A stretch of 64,000 nt of DNA from Siderastrea radians (Eukaryota > Cnidaria > Anthozoa > Scleractinia > Rhizangiidae): assembly GCA_964017195.1 (NCBI GenBank), contig OZ024896.1:31283430-31347429 (forward strand), read 5' to 3'. Position 1 is the first letter of the stretch. Every line of letters begins with the position of its first letter. The position numbers and the translations under genes were made by a program. This document shows, in pieces, positions 1-11,842 of the stretch. The notes under the pieces were generated by a model. That model worked only from the letters and a program-made list of their open reading frames with translations. It was not told the DNA's origin and did no database searches.

Positions 1-300
1 ATGACCATTTAATATCGATTTAATGTCAACACGCTGAAAGAATTTGAAAAGTTTAGCCTAATGTTTTCAAATTGCAATCCATTTCCATCCGTGCCATCCG
101 AAGCAACAGGTGACAGAAAATAGCTTCAGTGAAGTAATATGGTCTTTGATAACAAAACTAGACCATTATTTGTGGGCGTTCAGGAATGTGAGACCTATTT
201 TTGATTTTTAAAGTGAACTAAAATAGCGTGACTATGCCCCTTTAATAAAAAGATGACAATTTTGACAACTCGATCACTAAAGTTGGCAATTGTGCAAATG
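1..300. other. no recognisable feature
   Basis: AT-rich sequence with no open frame, repeat or RNA gene that I can identify. The retroelement homology starts after this stretch. Confidence 0.4.
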
Positions 301-503
301 CGATTCAGTGAGTAGATACAAGCGGAAACCCCGTATCGGTCAGCGGTGAGAGGGCAGGAAATGACCGGCTTGAGGACTTAGCACGACCAGTACAAAACGG
401 GGAGGTCGTTGGGCATGTCGATGAATTACTATTTCGGAATCCTGATCATATTGTCGCAGGTGAGCTCCATAAACACGCACCTACATGGGCAGAAATAGCG
501 AAG

Positions 504-3500
504 TTGGTTCCTTCATCGAGCCAGGAAGAAGTGCTGTCGTGGATTGATAAAAAGGTGTCGATATTACCATACTTTAAACACTTTAAGCGAACATTCAAGG
601 GAGAACATTACGATTTCGATCGGCCTCCCCACAGAATATTCAAGATTAACGTGTCGTGTAAACAATTTGGGAAATTTGTCAGAACAACGCTTCTAAGCCG
701 CCTACAAACTGGTGCGATCTCACTCGTGGGTAAGGTTGGTCAGGTGAAACCACTTCATTTAGTACTGCCGTTGACAGTTGAGCCTACGAAGGCGAGACTG
801 TGTCATGATGCACGGTACTTAAGGTGGCTCGATCGAGTTTTTGAGTGACGATACCTCTCAACTTTAAGCTACTAGTGTACCACAGTGAACAACCCAATAG
901 AAAATCGATCGTTACTGGTGACCTAGAGAAAGATGAAAGTTTTACATGAGGTACGTTTCATCGAAATCGGAGTTACCATAACAACGTAATGACGTCATCC
1001 CCCATTTTACATGAGAGCTAATTAATTGTCACCAAGAGACAATTCTGGGAAGCGCTCGACTGGATCTTCGACCTGACATATTTGTCTTCACGTCTACAAA
1101 ACTTGAAGAATTTCTATGAGAGAGTTTTTGAGAAATTTTCGGGTGAAGTTTTAAGGTGTTAAAAAACAACAAAAACAAAATAATTTTGAACTGTTATTGA
1201 AAAGTATGTCCACAGTGACTTGATGAAACAACATTTTGGTTTTAAATGAATGTTAGGTCATCTAATTGCTTTATGTGAAAATTTCGGGGAAATCGTTCCA
1301 TTTGATTTTTAGAAACGTTGGCTTGAATATGAACTGGTTTAGTGTGTTACGCGGCTTTTTTTATCAAAAATCGACCCTACACTTATTAAAATGATTGTGA
1401 ATTAAAAAGCGTTAGATGAATTTTTTTTAAAACTTTGCTTTTAAGGAGAATAATCAATATTCAATACAATCCCCGAGTCTCAAACTCATTGAAACGTTGT
1501 AAGGCTATCAATTTAAAGCCCAAACTCAGGAAATTATTGGACTGAATTTTACGCCAGTGGCTTGTTGCTCTTATTATGCATCTCCGTTGTTTCGAATAGG
1601 CGTGCAATTGTAAATTTCAGTACATCATGAATTCATATAACGCTTGATTGCTTTCCGAAGATGTTCCGAAAAACGTGCTAATGTACCAGGTCAGCATTAC
1701 AATAACAATGGACAGGCTGACAGCAGTGAGTGCAAACCTCAAGGTTTGCAGTAAGCGCAAACTTCGGTTAGCAGTGAGCGCAAACGGAAAGCTGCTGTGC
1801 TCAGTGTTCCAGATAAATTTTTATGGCAAGGAGTCAACGAAAAATTTAAACAGGTCAGTAGACGTGGGTCTTCCTCAATCTTATCCCAGTCTCAGCACGT
1901 TTTTGGAACATCTTCGGAAAGCAATCAAGCGTTATATGAATTCATGATGTAGTGAAATTTACAATTGCGCGCCGATTCAAAACAATGGAGATGCATAATG
2001 AGAGCAACAAGCCACTGGCGTGAAAATCAGTCCAATATTTTCCTGAGTTTTGGCTCAAAATTGACAGCTTTATAACGTTTCAATAAATTTGAAACGCTGG
2101 GATTGTATTGAATATTGATTATTCTCCTTGAGGACAAAGATATAAAAAAATTCGTCTACCGCTTTTTAATTCATAACCATTTTAATAAGTGCAGTGTCAA
2201 TTTTTGATAAAAAAGCCCAGTAACACACTAAACAAGTTCATATTCAAGCCAACGTTTCTAAAAATCAAATGGAACGATTTCCCTGAAATTTTCACACAAA
2301 GTAATTAGATGATATAACATTCATTTAAAACCAAAATGTTATTTCATCAAACCGTTGTGGGCATACTTTTCAATAACAGATCAAAATTGTTTTGTTTTTG
2401 TTGTTTTTTAACACCCTAAAACTTCACCCGAAAATTTCTCGAAAACGCTCTCATAGAAATTCGTCAAATTTTGCAGACGTGAATACAAATATGTCAGGTC
2501 GAAGATCCAGTCGAGCGCTTTCCAGAATTATCTCTTGGTGACAAGTAATTGGCTCTCATGTAAAATGGGGGATGACGTCATTACGTTGCTATGGTAACTC
2601 CGATTTCGATTAAACTTACCTCATTTAAAACTTTCATCTTTCTCTAGGTTAGCAGTAACGATCGATTTTCTATTGGGTTGTTCACTGTGGTACGCTAGTT
2701 GCTCAAAGTTAAGAGGTATCGTCACTCAAAAACCCGATCGAGCCACCTTAAACGTGTGGATGATGGAGAAGCCTTTCTCGTTGGACAGGGTCACGGACTT
2801 GCCACGGTATGTTTTCAAGGACTATTATCAGACCGTCCTCGACGACAAGTCCGGTTACAATCACCTCTTGCTCACTGAGGATAGCCGCACGTATTTCGGA
2901 ATTCAGTGGGGTGGTTGGTTTTTTACCTATAATGCCTTACCATTTGGATGGAAAATTTCCCCTTATGTGTATCACTCGACGGGCCTTATGGCATCGAATT
3001 TTCTTCGCTCACTGGGCATCCCGTGCCTTTTGTATATTGACGATAGACATAATGGCCAACTCCAGGTGCCGCTGGATAAGGGAGAGTCAGATGACGACCG
3101 TAACTTTGCAGTAGCTAAGTCAGCGGTGTTTCTTGTGGCATTTCACTTGGTACGCTTGGGGTACTTCCTGGGTTTGTCAAAGTCAATCCTGACTCCCCGG
3201 GAAATCGTCCCTTACCTTGGTTTCCTCGCGGATTCTTGTCAGGAAGTGTTCCATCTAATCCCGGAAAGAAGCGTAAGTTTGTAGAGTTTGTCCAGGAAAC
3301 TCTTAGGTCACGTTTTGTATCGATCAAGACTCTCCAGCGATTGATTGGCAAGTGCGTCTAATTCTCTCTATCCGTCCCAGCTGCTCGTCTGTTTACCAGG
3401 GAGATGTCCGCAGCAATCTTTAAGGGTGTGCGTTCGTTGAAACCCATTGCCATCCAGGGTGCCTTGCGCGATGAAATTGCCGATTTGCTCTTCCTAGAAG

Positions 3501-4330
3501 GATGGGATGATCCCTTACATTGGCGTGAAGAGAGACACCGTCAGGTCAAGATAGCTACGGATGCCTCCCAGACTGGATGAGGAGGCGTTATCTTCACGCC
3601 TGTGAGGCAGAAAACATCTGACTACTGGTCAAAAGATGAAATGATGCTTGATATTGCGAGTAGAGAGGCCCTTGCAGTGGATACGGTCTTGCGTGCTTTT
3701 AGAGATCTCGTCAAAGATTCTCGTGTTGATGTCATGATTGACAACCAGGCGATGACGCATGCGTGGAACAATCAAGGGGGCAAGAGTCGTGATTTGAAAC
3801 ACAATTCAGGCGTTGTTTTTACCACCGCGGAATTAAACATCCTGCTGCGCATGTTATACGTCCCCTCGCAGGCAAATCCTGCCGACGCTCCTGCTCGCAG
3901 ATTGTTGTCTTTGGACTATATGCTGGCGCCAAAATCTGGAATAAAATACAGCAAGAGCTCGGGGGTGTAGAGGGCCACTCGTGTGATTTAATGGCTCTCG
4001 ATTCTAACGTCATGACTGACAAGTTGGGTCAACCTCTTCCACATTTCACGCCATATCCTCACCTGATTCGATGGGGGTGAATTTATTTGCGCAAGATTTG
4101 TTGAAGTTTTCCTCATTGATGCAGTGTCCATATATTTTCCCGCCAGATGTGCTAGTTGGCCCAGTTCTGTGCTTCCCTCTGTCCTACAGGCAATCGTGCA
4201 CTGTTATGGCCTTGAATATTTACCCAAGGAAATATCAGTGGCCCATGTTACAACGTTACTCCAGGAAGGCGCAAAAGATGGCCAGTGCAGGTGATTCTCA
4301 CGCGTTGTTACTGCCCTAGTAAGGGAGGCT
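504..4330 (+). pseudogene. reverse transcriptase-RNase H polyprotein, broken copy
   Basis: RT homology runs in 504-822 and resumes at 2752; the foldback element at 823-2747 lies between. The RT shows a C-H-D-A-R-Y-L block, F-G-W-K and the catalytic Y-I-D-D (near 3036). Near 3268 one base appears to be missing and the frame shifts. A stop follows near 3360 (K-C-V-stop), and another near 3580 where the RNase H block T-D-A-S-Q-T-G should continue with W (TGA for TGG). RNase H goes on to about 3970 with S-R-E-A and I-D-N, so the acidic residues expected for catalysis are visible. A pol C-terminal domain (D-L-M-A-L-D-S, F-A-Q-D-L, I-F-P-P) continues to about 4330 through further frameshifts. The lesions are of several kinds, which suggests old neutral decay. 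Confidence 0.85.
823..2747. mobile_element. 1.9 kb foldback element with TTAA target duplication
   Basis: A long inverted repeat: arms of about 860 bp (823 to about 1683, and about 1888 to 2747) around a loop of about 205 bp. Both ends begin GGTGGCTCGATCG when read inward. TTAA flanks it on both sides (819-822 and 2748-2751). Removing the element with one TTAA puts the RT of the host retroelement back in a continuous frame, so the boundaries are exact. TTAA duplications are known from piggyBac, Kolobok and Sola3 transposons; the GG start is closer to what I recall for Kolobok/T2 MITEs, but that is a weak hint. The loop holds several copies of a GCAAAC-containing motif (about 1732-1790). No transposase is encoded. 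Confidence 0.88.
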
Positions 4331-4582
4331 GGAGTAATGAAACGGAATCCCAGGGGACCTGTGGGCCTTCCTGGTAGTTTTTCAGTAGTAACTCTGAACT
4401 TGTAAGTAACGGTGAAACGGTATCAGAAACACTAGCAGTTAACATAAAATTTGAGTTCAATAGGATTCTGAGCTGTGGGGACCCTTAGTAACGCTCGGAA
4501 GTTCTTTGGCCTTTCTTGTATAGTTCTGATATGTGTGAACATAGAATATCAGGAAAATAAATGATGGTTAAGATAAAGGAAT

Positions 4583-5782
4583 ATGGGTCTTATTCTCTCC
4601 CTGCTTAGGCCTGTTAGATGTCCTGCGTGCTCCCATGCGAACGATCAGGATTTTAGATTTTGCCAACGGTATGGTTATAAGCGAAAAGTCAGGACAAGGA
4701 AAGTGTCGACAGGTTTGACGTCGATCTGCAGAAGATTGACCAACGTTTACAGCAGCTGATGAATTTTGATCGGGCAACAAGTTACGCTAAGCAGAAGGAC
4801 TCGTTAAGAAAGGAGTTTGAAACATTTCTTCGCTCATTCCCTGGCTTTGTCACCTTAGAGACTGTGACTCCGCGTGATATCTGTCGGTTCCTTGTTTTTA
4901 AAGACAAGGATGAAAAGACCCAGGTACACCGAAATGGTTGTAAGTATATTGGCCAAAAAGGAAGATTTGGCTGAGGATGTCCTTTACGTTTGTCATACAA
5001 AACAGTGGATTCTTATGTTAGTAAGCTTCGAGCAATTTTTCATTCTATTGGACGAGATGGTCAGTGGGATAAGCGTCTAGGCCTCGGCAACCCAGCGGCC
5101 GATAAATCGGTGAAAGATCTTTTGAGGCTGATAACCGCTGAACAGCTACAAGTACGAATAACTCCGAAGCAGGCTGCTCCGTTTTTTTGTTGACAAGCTG
5201 ACGCAATTATGTTTACACCTGGATAGGAAATTGCCAGGGAGTGAGAACGCTGTTGACAGATTCGTGATAGCGCGCGATCATGCATACTTTAAATTAGCCT
5301 TCACTAGTGGGGATCGGCCAGGAGACCTGGGTCAGGTCAAGGTTCCTGAAATTCTACGGTTCCCCAATGATGATGGGCTCCTTTTCCACCACATTTGGGG
5401 AAAGTCGCTAATGGATGGGGATGAGAATGTGTTTGGTGTAAGAAGGAATGCGCAAGCAGAAATGTGCCCTATTCGGGGCATTGAGCGCTACATGGAAGTG
5501 GCGTGTGACATACGGGTGGATTTAACGCGTGGCTACTTATTTCGACCAACCACACCAGATCTGGGTATAAAGAATGCCCCTTTTACTTCTTCAGCAGCTG
5601 AATCACGGTTAAAGAGTTACCTGAAAGAAATGAAAGCAGACAGTGGCGAGACTCTCCACGGGTTTCGCTCCGGCTGTGCGATTACGTTAGCTCTCACAGG
5701 TGCTGACCTGGCTGAGATTATGGATCATGTTGGCTGGAATCGTCGACATACGGCCTTATATTACATGCAATTGGCGTCTTAA
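4583..5782 (+). pseudogene. tyrosine recombinase of the DIRS-type element, broken copy
   Basis: Starting at ATG 4583, the frame first encodes a short cysteine segment (C-P-A-C-S-H, then F-C-Q-R-Y-G-Y, about 4620-4680) that resembles a zinc ribbon. A helical N-terminal core-binding region follows (4741 on). The catalytic half, 5231-5782, shows the tyrosine recombinase residues in order: R in S-G-D-R-P-G-D (about 5310), H-x-x-R in H-G-F-R-S-G (about 5659), H in M-D-H-V-G-W (about 5725) and Y in A-L-Y-Y-M (about 5758). Breaks: a frame change before 4740, a stop near 4972, and an extra T in the T run near 5183-5189. The enzyme would recombine circular cDNA into the genome. The full set of catalytic residues suggests that decay is not extreme. 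Confidence 0.87.
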
Positions 5783-8040
5783 ACCCATCTGGGGTCTCGG
5801 TGAGGCTGGCTTCGAGCGTTGGCCCGGAGCCGACCAGTACGTGGCAAGATATTAACCAGCTGAAACGGTTCGTGTGTGCGTTCCCTTCGGACAGTCCAGG
5901 GAAGAGATCTCATGATGAGGACCGCCTCTCGGGCGAGGGAGGCCAATCTCCCCTACCAAGTTTATCGGAGGAGGTTTGGGTTTAGTTTTGGGGAGTTACG
6001 ACTAGGTTGTAGAGGAGATTTCTTGTGCAGCCTAGCGACCGCCTCCTAAGGAAGTTGTTAGTATTGGAAGGAGTCCATCGTTAGCCTGGTAAACAGAAGG
6101 ACACTGACTGACACTAAAGAACGGGAGCCAAATTTATCTCCAATCTTGCTGCGGTGCGACAATGGATGCAGTGTGTAATAGATTACTGTGCGGATCGAAA
6201 ATCCTGGATTTCTATTGGCTACCCAAAGGTAGCCAACTGTCATATGTGGTTTTCGATCCTTTTCTGCTTGAAGCTTATGTGTGTTTGTCTAGGCTGCGTT
6301 CTTTGGAATTTTAGCACTCTCTGTTAGGTTGTACATATTGTTCATAAACTGAGAAAACTGCAGTGTAGTTGCCTTGAATGTAGAACGCACTGTCCTGCTC
6401 CCTTTGCTCTTCTGGTCGGAGAGTTTCGCTATGGCGGCGCCTTTTTGACGGGTCTCCTCAGCGGGTATAATCTTCTTTGGCGGGTCCCGAAATCCTCCGT
6501 GATTTCGAACATTTAATTATCCCTCGGTCCTGCTATTCCTCTGTGGTGTTTGCTAAGTGCTTCTAAACAATGCTCACACGTTTACTTATTTTGGCAGCAT
6601 TGGTTCAAGGCCAGTCTTAGGCACTTTTGACGACGTTTTAAATGAAGAGTTGTAAGTTATTAGGCATGCACATAGTTTTTGCATAATCGGCCGTGTAGGC
6701 GATTTGAATATGGTGCGCATTGTACGTTGTTTTCTCCTCTATGATGTTTTGTTCAAGTGCTCACGCATGATGCTACTCACATGAAGTAGAACGGGGCCTC
6801 CCCATAAACAATCAATCACAGATATTAAAGTGGGTAGGAAAGCCTGCACGTCTCCTACTTCACGTCTTTGTAAGCCGCGCCTTAGATAACTCGGTCTTTC
6901 GACCAATTTAGCTTCCTGTATTGTTGTAGTGGGTTAAGTTTGGAAGGTTTTTTTAAAACCTCTCAAAAACTTGTCAAAGAATTGGCACGCAAGTCGATGC
7001 AATTTGCGATTTCGTTTAATTTGCATTTCATCCCTTAGCTTCACTAAGCCTCACTTGTCTCTCTGAGATGGAAATATACGGTCAGTCAGCACGCACTGAG
7101 GCCAATTTTGACTTGCATTGAAAAAAATGTTTGTATTAAGTCGCGTTTCACAAAAGGTGAGCGCTATTTTTAATTCCTACCATTTGTACATCCGCCACTA
7201 AAATTCGAAAGAAAATTTGTTCAATTGCAATCCTAATTTTATCATGACGACTGGTAAAGACAAAGAACATTTAAGTTGACATTATTTATCCCAATACGTA
7301 CTTCCCAGGATCAAACGTATTACGCGTGCGCAGTTCCTGTGTCGAAAGAGAGACAAATGTCGAAAGTCTCACTTTAACCGCAAAACTTAACGCCTTTTCT
7401 GAAAATTTAAGCTTTTTACGTTGAGTATGTGTTCAAAATGAAGTAATTGCCAAGCAAAAGTTTTGCTGGCGTGAAATTCGGTTTGTCGGAACGATATGCA
7501 TCGTTTTCATACGAACTTCGTGCTGGTAAACGTTTGAACTGATTCAAACTTCAAGGCCCTGAAATACCGGAAATGACGTAGCTTTTTGCATTTGACCGCT
7601 GTCAAGATACGTGCAGGCCCCAACCAGAGATTTAAAGGGGCCATGTCACGGGGGTTTTGTTGAATTTTAGGCAAAAGGGTGCCAAAATTAGACGTAGTAC
7701 CCTCGCGTTCTCTCCTATCAAGCCAAGAGAGAGAATAATTCAAGTGAATTCTTTCACGGGGGTAGCAAACGAAGATTATATTAGTTTTTAGTAGCAGCAT
7801 TTAAAAACACCTCGTTCCCAGAGTCGTTCATCCTTTTGAATCCCGGGGTGAGTTAATCAAAACTTCTCAATAACTACTGCACGACTGATTGTTTTTCGGT
7901 AGCGAAATGTCCAGTCGGGACGTTTGAGAAGCAAACCCCATGGGATACATATTATTAGTTTCAATGTTTCAATGTTGTCTTTGATCAAAACTGGACCAGG
8001 TTTCCATCGATGCAAAATGAGACTTTCTGCTTTTCAAAGT
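5783..8040. other. 3' part of retroelement and anonymous sequence
   Basis: The first few hundred bases are probably the untranslated 3' end of the retroelement, but I found no match to its 5' side and cannot place the end. 6100-8040 contains only short non-homologous frames. A stretch near 7634-7760 (AGGGGCCATGTCACGGGGG onward) looks like part of an interspersed repeat but has no visible ends. Confidence 0.4.
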
Positions 8041-8044
8041 GTTA

Positions 8045-8045
8045 C

Positions 8046-8124
<79 letters not shown>
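8045..8124. repeat. AAT trinucleotide microsatellite
   Basis: A TAA/AAT run of about 80 bp with a few TGA interruptions near the start. The long poly-Leu and poly-Asn frames across it are artefacts of the repeat. Confidence 0.97.
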
Positions 8125-8126
<2 letters not shown>

Positions 8127-9640
8127 CTCTTGTAATAAACTGATAATATAATCTCTATTGCTACCCCCTGGTAGACCATTTATAATAACTCCGAACAAAG
8201 TAGACAACACACTTTGAAGTGCTCGTGGGAGATCCCACGCCATGGAAAACTAATGCAGAAATACTGAAATTCACTCTGCGACAGCTTGGGTTCACAGATC
8301 TCTGCTTACAGAAAAGAAAAAGATTTTCCAAGTTTTTTTCCCTCTAAGTTATCGAATTTGTTTGTTTTAAAAACCGAATAATTCATTTTGCATTTTAATA
8401 AGGAAATTCTAAAAAATCGCTTTTTATTCCTAAACCTTCTTTTACGATCGACAGGGTTGTTAAATTCTCTACCAAGGAAGCATATTAAAATGTATACAAC
8501 AGTTGAACTTAGCCGGAGAGCACATACAATTAAGAGTGCGCACTCAATTTCCTCTTCAATTACCCAGTAAATTCCGTCGTTTTCCGCGGCGTGGAAAAAG
8601 AGAGAAAGTATTAGTCAGTTCGCTTTTATTTGACATCTAATGCATGGTTTCACTATTGCCTCATTGCGTGGCATTTATATGGTCATTATTTGACATTAAA
8701 TTCTAGCATCCCGGCTCTCTTGGGGCAGACAATTCTGCCCTCAATAAATTATAAGTTGTTAGGTATCTGCAAAAAGAACAAACAGATGTCAGAAACAAAA
8801 GACGGCACACGGTTTCTTAGATACTCTATTATCGATGAAAACATTTCATATATTTTTTTTAGCAAATTTTACGTTTGCCATTAACCGATTTAATTTCACT
8901 GTGTTTATTAAGAGTGGTAAACACGCTGAACTGAGAGAAAGGACTGTTTGACAAATTTCTCTAAATTCTAAATGCTACAAGCTTTAAATGGTTTGTTGTG
9001 CTTAATTTAATTTGGATTCTTCCCCAAAACTTATATTCGTTGATAAATAAAACCGTCACTACTGAAAGGACAAGTCATTGTAGTAAAGTACCGAAGATAA
9101 CTAAAGAAAGCAGAAAAGCGGTTTAACATTCCGGGATAAGGAGTTGTGACTTCGCACTGCGCTGTGAAAAAGGCACAAGAAGCCGAAACGAAACTTGTAA
9201 GTACTAATTTTGTATTTCGAATATTGTGATAATTCAGTTTTCATAAAAACATACTACAATAATGCGTGTATACAACGACATCACCCTTTCTTTAGTTAAT
9301 AATCCAAGTACTGTTCAGTGAAATATAATCCGGAAAGCACGGTAGGTAATTACGACATTTATCAGTCATTTGCGGACACTCTCTTTTGAGAGGATTCCGA
9401 CCGGAATAGTGGCCTTAAGCGTCTTCGTTTGTGAACTCTTCCGTTTTCAGATTGAACGAAATAAATCCGGCGGAACGAACCGAATATGGCTTACTCTAAA
9501 TAGCCAAAATTGCTTTCTTTTGAGAGAGTTTTTGGGTTACTCGGAAGACTCCGAATTGTGTTATTTAAGGAACTGATTTTACGCGTTTTCAGTTGTTCCT
9601 AATAGCCAAAATTGTTCAAAAATGATGCGCCTGCGGCTTC
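8125..9640. other. anonymous AT-rich sequence
   Basis: No coding similarity, RNA gene or clear repeat structure is visible. The frames present are short and compositionally random. Confidence 0.4.
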
Positions 9641-11235
9641 GCGACGTCCCTCGGGGATCAAGAAAAAAGTTTGCTCATGGGAAATGGTATACCTTACGAG
9701 AGGTTCTAAGTGCAGTATATGGCTCTCAGAGAACTGACTCAAACGACGGTCGACGAAGGAGATGTTTGCTCGCGATAGATTCTGAATACAGTCAGCTATG
9801 ACTGACTGAGAAATGTTTCCGATGGGATTTTAACGACGGTCGCTGGTCGGGATTCTAACTGTTCACTTGCAAGTGATCCTAAATACATTGTTTCAGTGGG
9901 AACTGATTCACCGGGATTGTACGAAGATGGTGGCTGACTGGGGATATGAACAGTTACTGTACGAGAGATTAATTTAATACAGTGTTTGACTGAGGGCTAT
10001 ACTGACGGAGTTATGCAAAGATAGATGGTCGCTAAGGTAGATGTATCCTTGCGAGAGACACCACTAAATACAGTGTTTGAATTCGAGCTGATTCAAACGG
10101 AATTTCATGTACTAAAATTGTCAATGTAGCTAGGTGCTACTTGCGAGAGATTTAATTTAAATGTGTACAGTTCCGTACAATTGAGAACTGATTCAAACGG
10201 GATACATTATGAAGATGGTCACTGAAGGAACAAGGTCGAAAGCTTTTAACTGACAACTTCACGCAAAGAGATTTCATTAAGGTGGTCAAGGGAGATAGTC
10301 ACCGCTCAGCGAGAGATTCTAAATACGGCGTTTAACTGAGAATTGATTCAAACGGGATACATTATGAAGGTGCTCGCTGAAGGAACAACATCGAAAGCTT
10401 TTACCTGACAACGCAGGGACGGCGGAGCCGGGGGGGCTGGGGGGCTTTAGCCCCCCCACTTTTGAGGAGGATGACATTTTATTTTTTTTTTAGTATATGT
10501 AGTTATTCGAGAAAATACATAAGAGTATTTGCCAGATGAAACTAGTGTTTAAATTGTTATTGCTTGATTAAGTCACAAGAATTTACAAAGCTACAACTTT
10601 ATACAAACCTCGTCGGAAACTTTTCGCGTTTACGTATTTTTAACATTTTCTCAGCGTGTGCTTCCTTCCCACAGACGGGAAGCTTGTGTCAAAAAACCGC
10701 AGCTTAGCGTAGGAGACCGGAAGGCTGAGAAATAACCTCCAAAATATTGCTGTAAGCACTAAAAGTACCTTTCACTTTACGCTTTGTCCAGGCTAATTAT
10801 TTCAAGAAGTATCTCGCGGAGAATACTGTAAATACGATTTCCGAGACTCTAGATTTCAAAATTTTCTGGGGGAGGATGCCCCCAGACCCCCCTACCGACT
10901 CGCGCCTCCGGCGCTCGCTTTCAGCACCCCCACTTCAAAATACGCTCCGCCGTCCCTGCAACGTCTTCACGCAAAGAGATTTCATTAACTAAAGGTGGTC
11001 AAGGGAGACGGTCACCGCTCAGCGGGAGATTCTAAATACGGCGTTTAACTGAGATTTGATTCAAACGGAATACATTACAAAGATGGTCGCTGAAGGAACA
11101 AGATCGAAAGCTTTTACCTGACAACGTCTTCACGCAAAGATATTTCGTTAAGGTGGCCAAGGGAGATGGTCACCGCTCAGCGAGAGATTCTAAATACGGC
11201 GTTTAACTGAGAATTGATTCAAGGGAAAGGGACAC
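9640..11235. repeat. degenerate tandem satellite, units of about 155-160 bp
   Basis: The phrase ATTCAAACGG recurs at about 10191, 10346, 11059 and (altered) 11216. After removing the insertion at 10414-10958, spacing is about 155-163 bp. Each unit also carries GCGAGAGATT, AAATAC.G.GTTTRACTGAG, GATGGTC.CTGAAGGA and CACGCAAAGAGATTTC. Upstream (9680-10140) the same phrases recur at shorter and less regular spacing, so the 5' half is an older, more diverged part of the array. Confidence 0.85.
10414..10958. mobile_element. hAT-like non-autonomous element, 545 bp
   Basis: Perfect 15 bp terminal inverted repeats (CAGGGACGGCGGAGC and its complement). CAACG is duplicated at 10409-10413 and 10959-10963; neighbouring satellite units, such as the one near 11128, show the unduplicated sequence, which proves insertion. 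CAGGG termini with a 5 bp duplication suggest the hAT5 group (family knowledge). The interior has G/C-rich ends and no open frame. Confidence 0.88.
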
Positions 11236-11343
11236 TATCGCTTATAAGAGATTCTACGTGACAGATTCATTGTGGTACTTATACTCTGGCGAAAATAATG
11301 CATGCCCCAAGTTCAAGATAGCATAAATTTGTATATAATAACA

Positions 11344-11360
11344 AAAATAATAATAATAAC

Positions 11361-11434
<74 letters not shown>

Positions 11435-11444
11435 TAATAATAAC

Positions 11445-11485
<41 letters not shown>
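11344..11485. repeat. AAT microsatellite with AAC interruptions
   Basis: About 140 bp of ATA repeats with periodic ACA units. Open on both strands only because of the repeat. Confidence 0.97.
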
Positions 11486-11486
<1 letters not shown>

Positions 11487-11636
11487 GGTTTATTAAATAC
11501 ATGTTGTCGCACAAGGTGTGAATTAATACACTGTTGAAATTTTAAAATAGAAAATAGAAAATACAAAAATACAAAATATCTTAAACTAATCTAAGAGGAC
11601 CGGGTTACAAATGCTTAGAAGCTATCCTAAACATAG

Positions 11637-11842
11637 GCACACATTGAGTGCTTGGCCTATGTTGAAATGTCAAGTCTCTTTCCAGCTTATTTGCGATTTT
11701 TAAGACATACTCTGAGGACAAAACAACACACGCGAGTATTTCCCCCTCCACTATAGTACACCGAGTTCATGTTGTTGCAATTGTTGCATTTAATACGCTC
11801 ATCTCAACTCACGTGCTGGTCATATGAAAGCTGATGGAAAGT
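11637..11842 (+). repeat. dispersed repeat, copy 1 (direct copy at 62692)
   Basis: About 205 bp closely matching 62692-62901 in the same orientation, e.g. CCTATGTTGAAATG, GATTTTTAAG, TCTGAGGACAAAACAACACA and CTCACGTGCTGGTCATATGA. It follows the AAT microsatellite at 11344-11485. There is no coding capacity, so it is probably part of a longer interspersed element whose ends I cannot see. Confidence 0.85.

Larger units (their letters stand above)
301..6050 (+). mobile_element. decayed DIRS-order (tyrosine recombinase) retroelement
   Basis: The remains of a retroelement with reverse transcriptase, RNase H and then a separate tyrosine recombinase frame, all on the plus strand. That order (RT-RH, then YR) is known from the Ngaro/PAT branches of the DIRS order; these elements integrate with a tyrosine recombinase and not a DDE integrase. 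No gag frame is visible upstream, so the 5' end is truncated or lies in unreadable sequence around 300-500. I could not identify terminal repeats, so both limits are approximate. The copy is dead: it carries a 1.9 kb insertion, several single-base frameshifts and stop codons. Which branch it belongs to is an inference from gene order. Confidence 0.85.

Noticed and set aside
7634..7800. Possible MITE
   Set aside because: Looks like an interspersed repeat but no inverted ends or duplication could be found.
8034..8243. Poly-Leu frame on the minus strand
   Set aside because: Produced entirely by the AAT microsatellite.
11254..11566. Poly-Tyr, poly-Leu and poly-Ile frames
   Set aside because: Microsatellite artefact in all frames.
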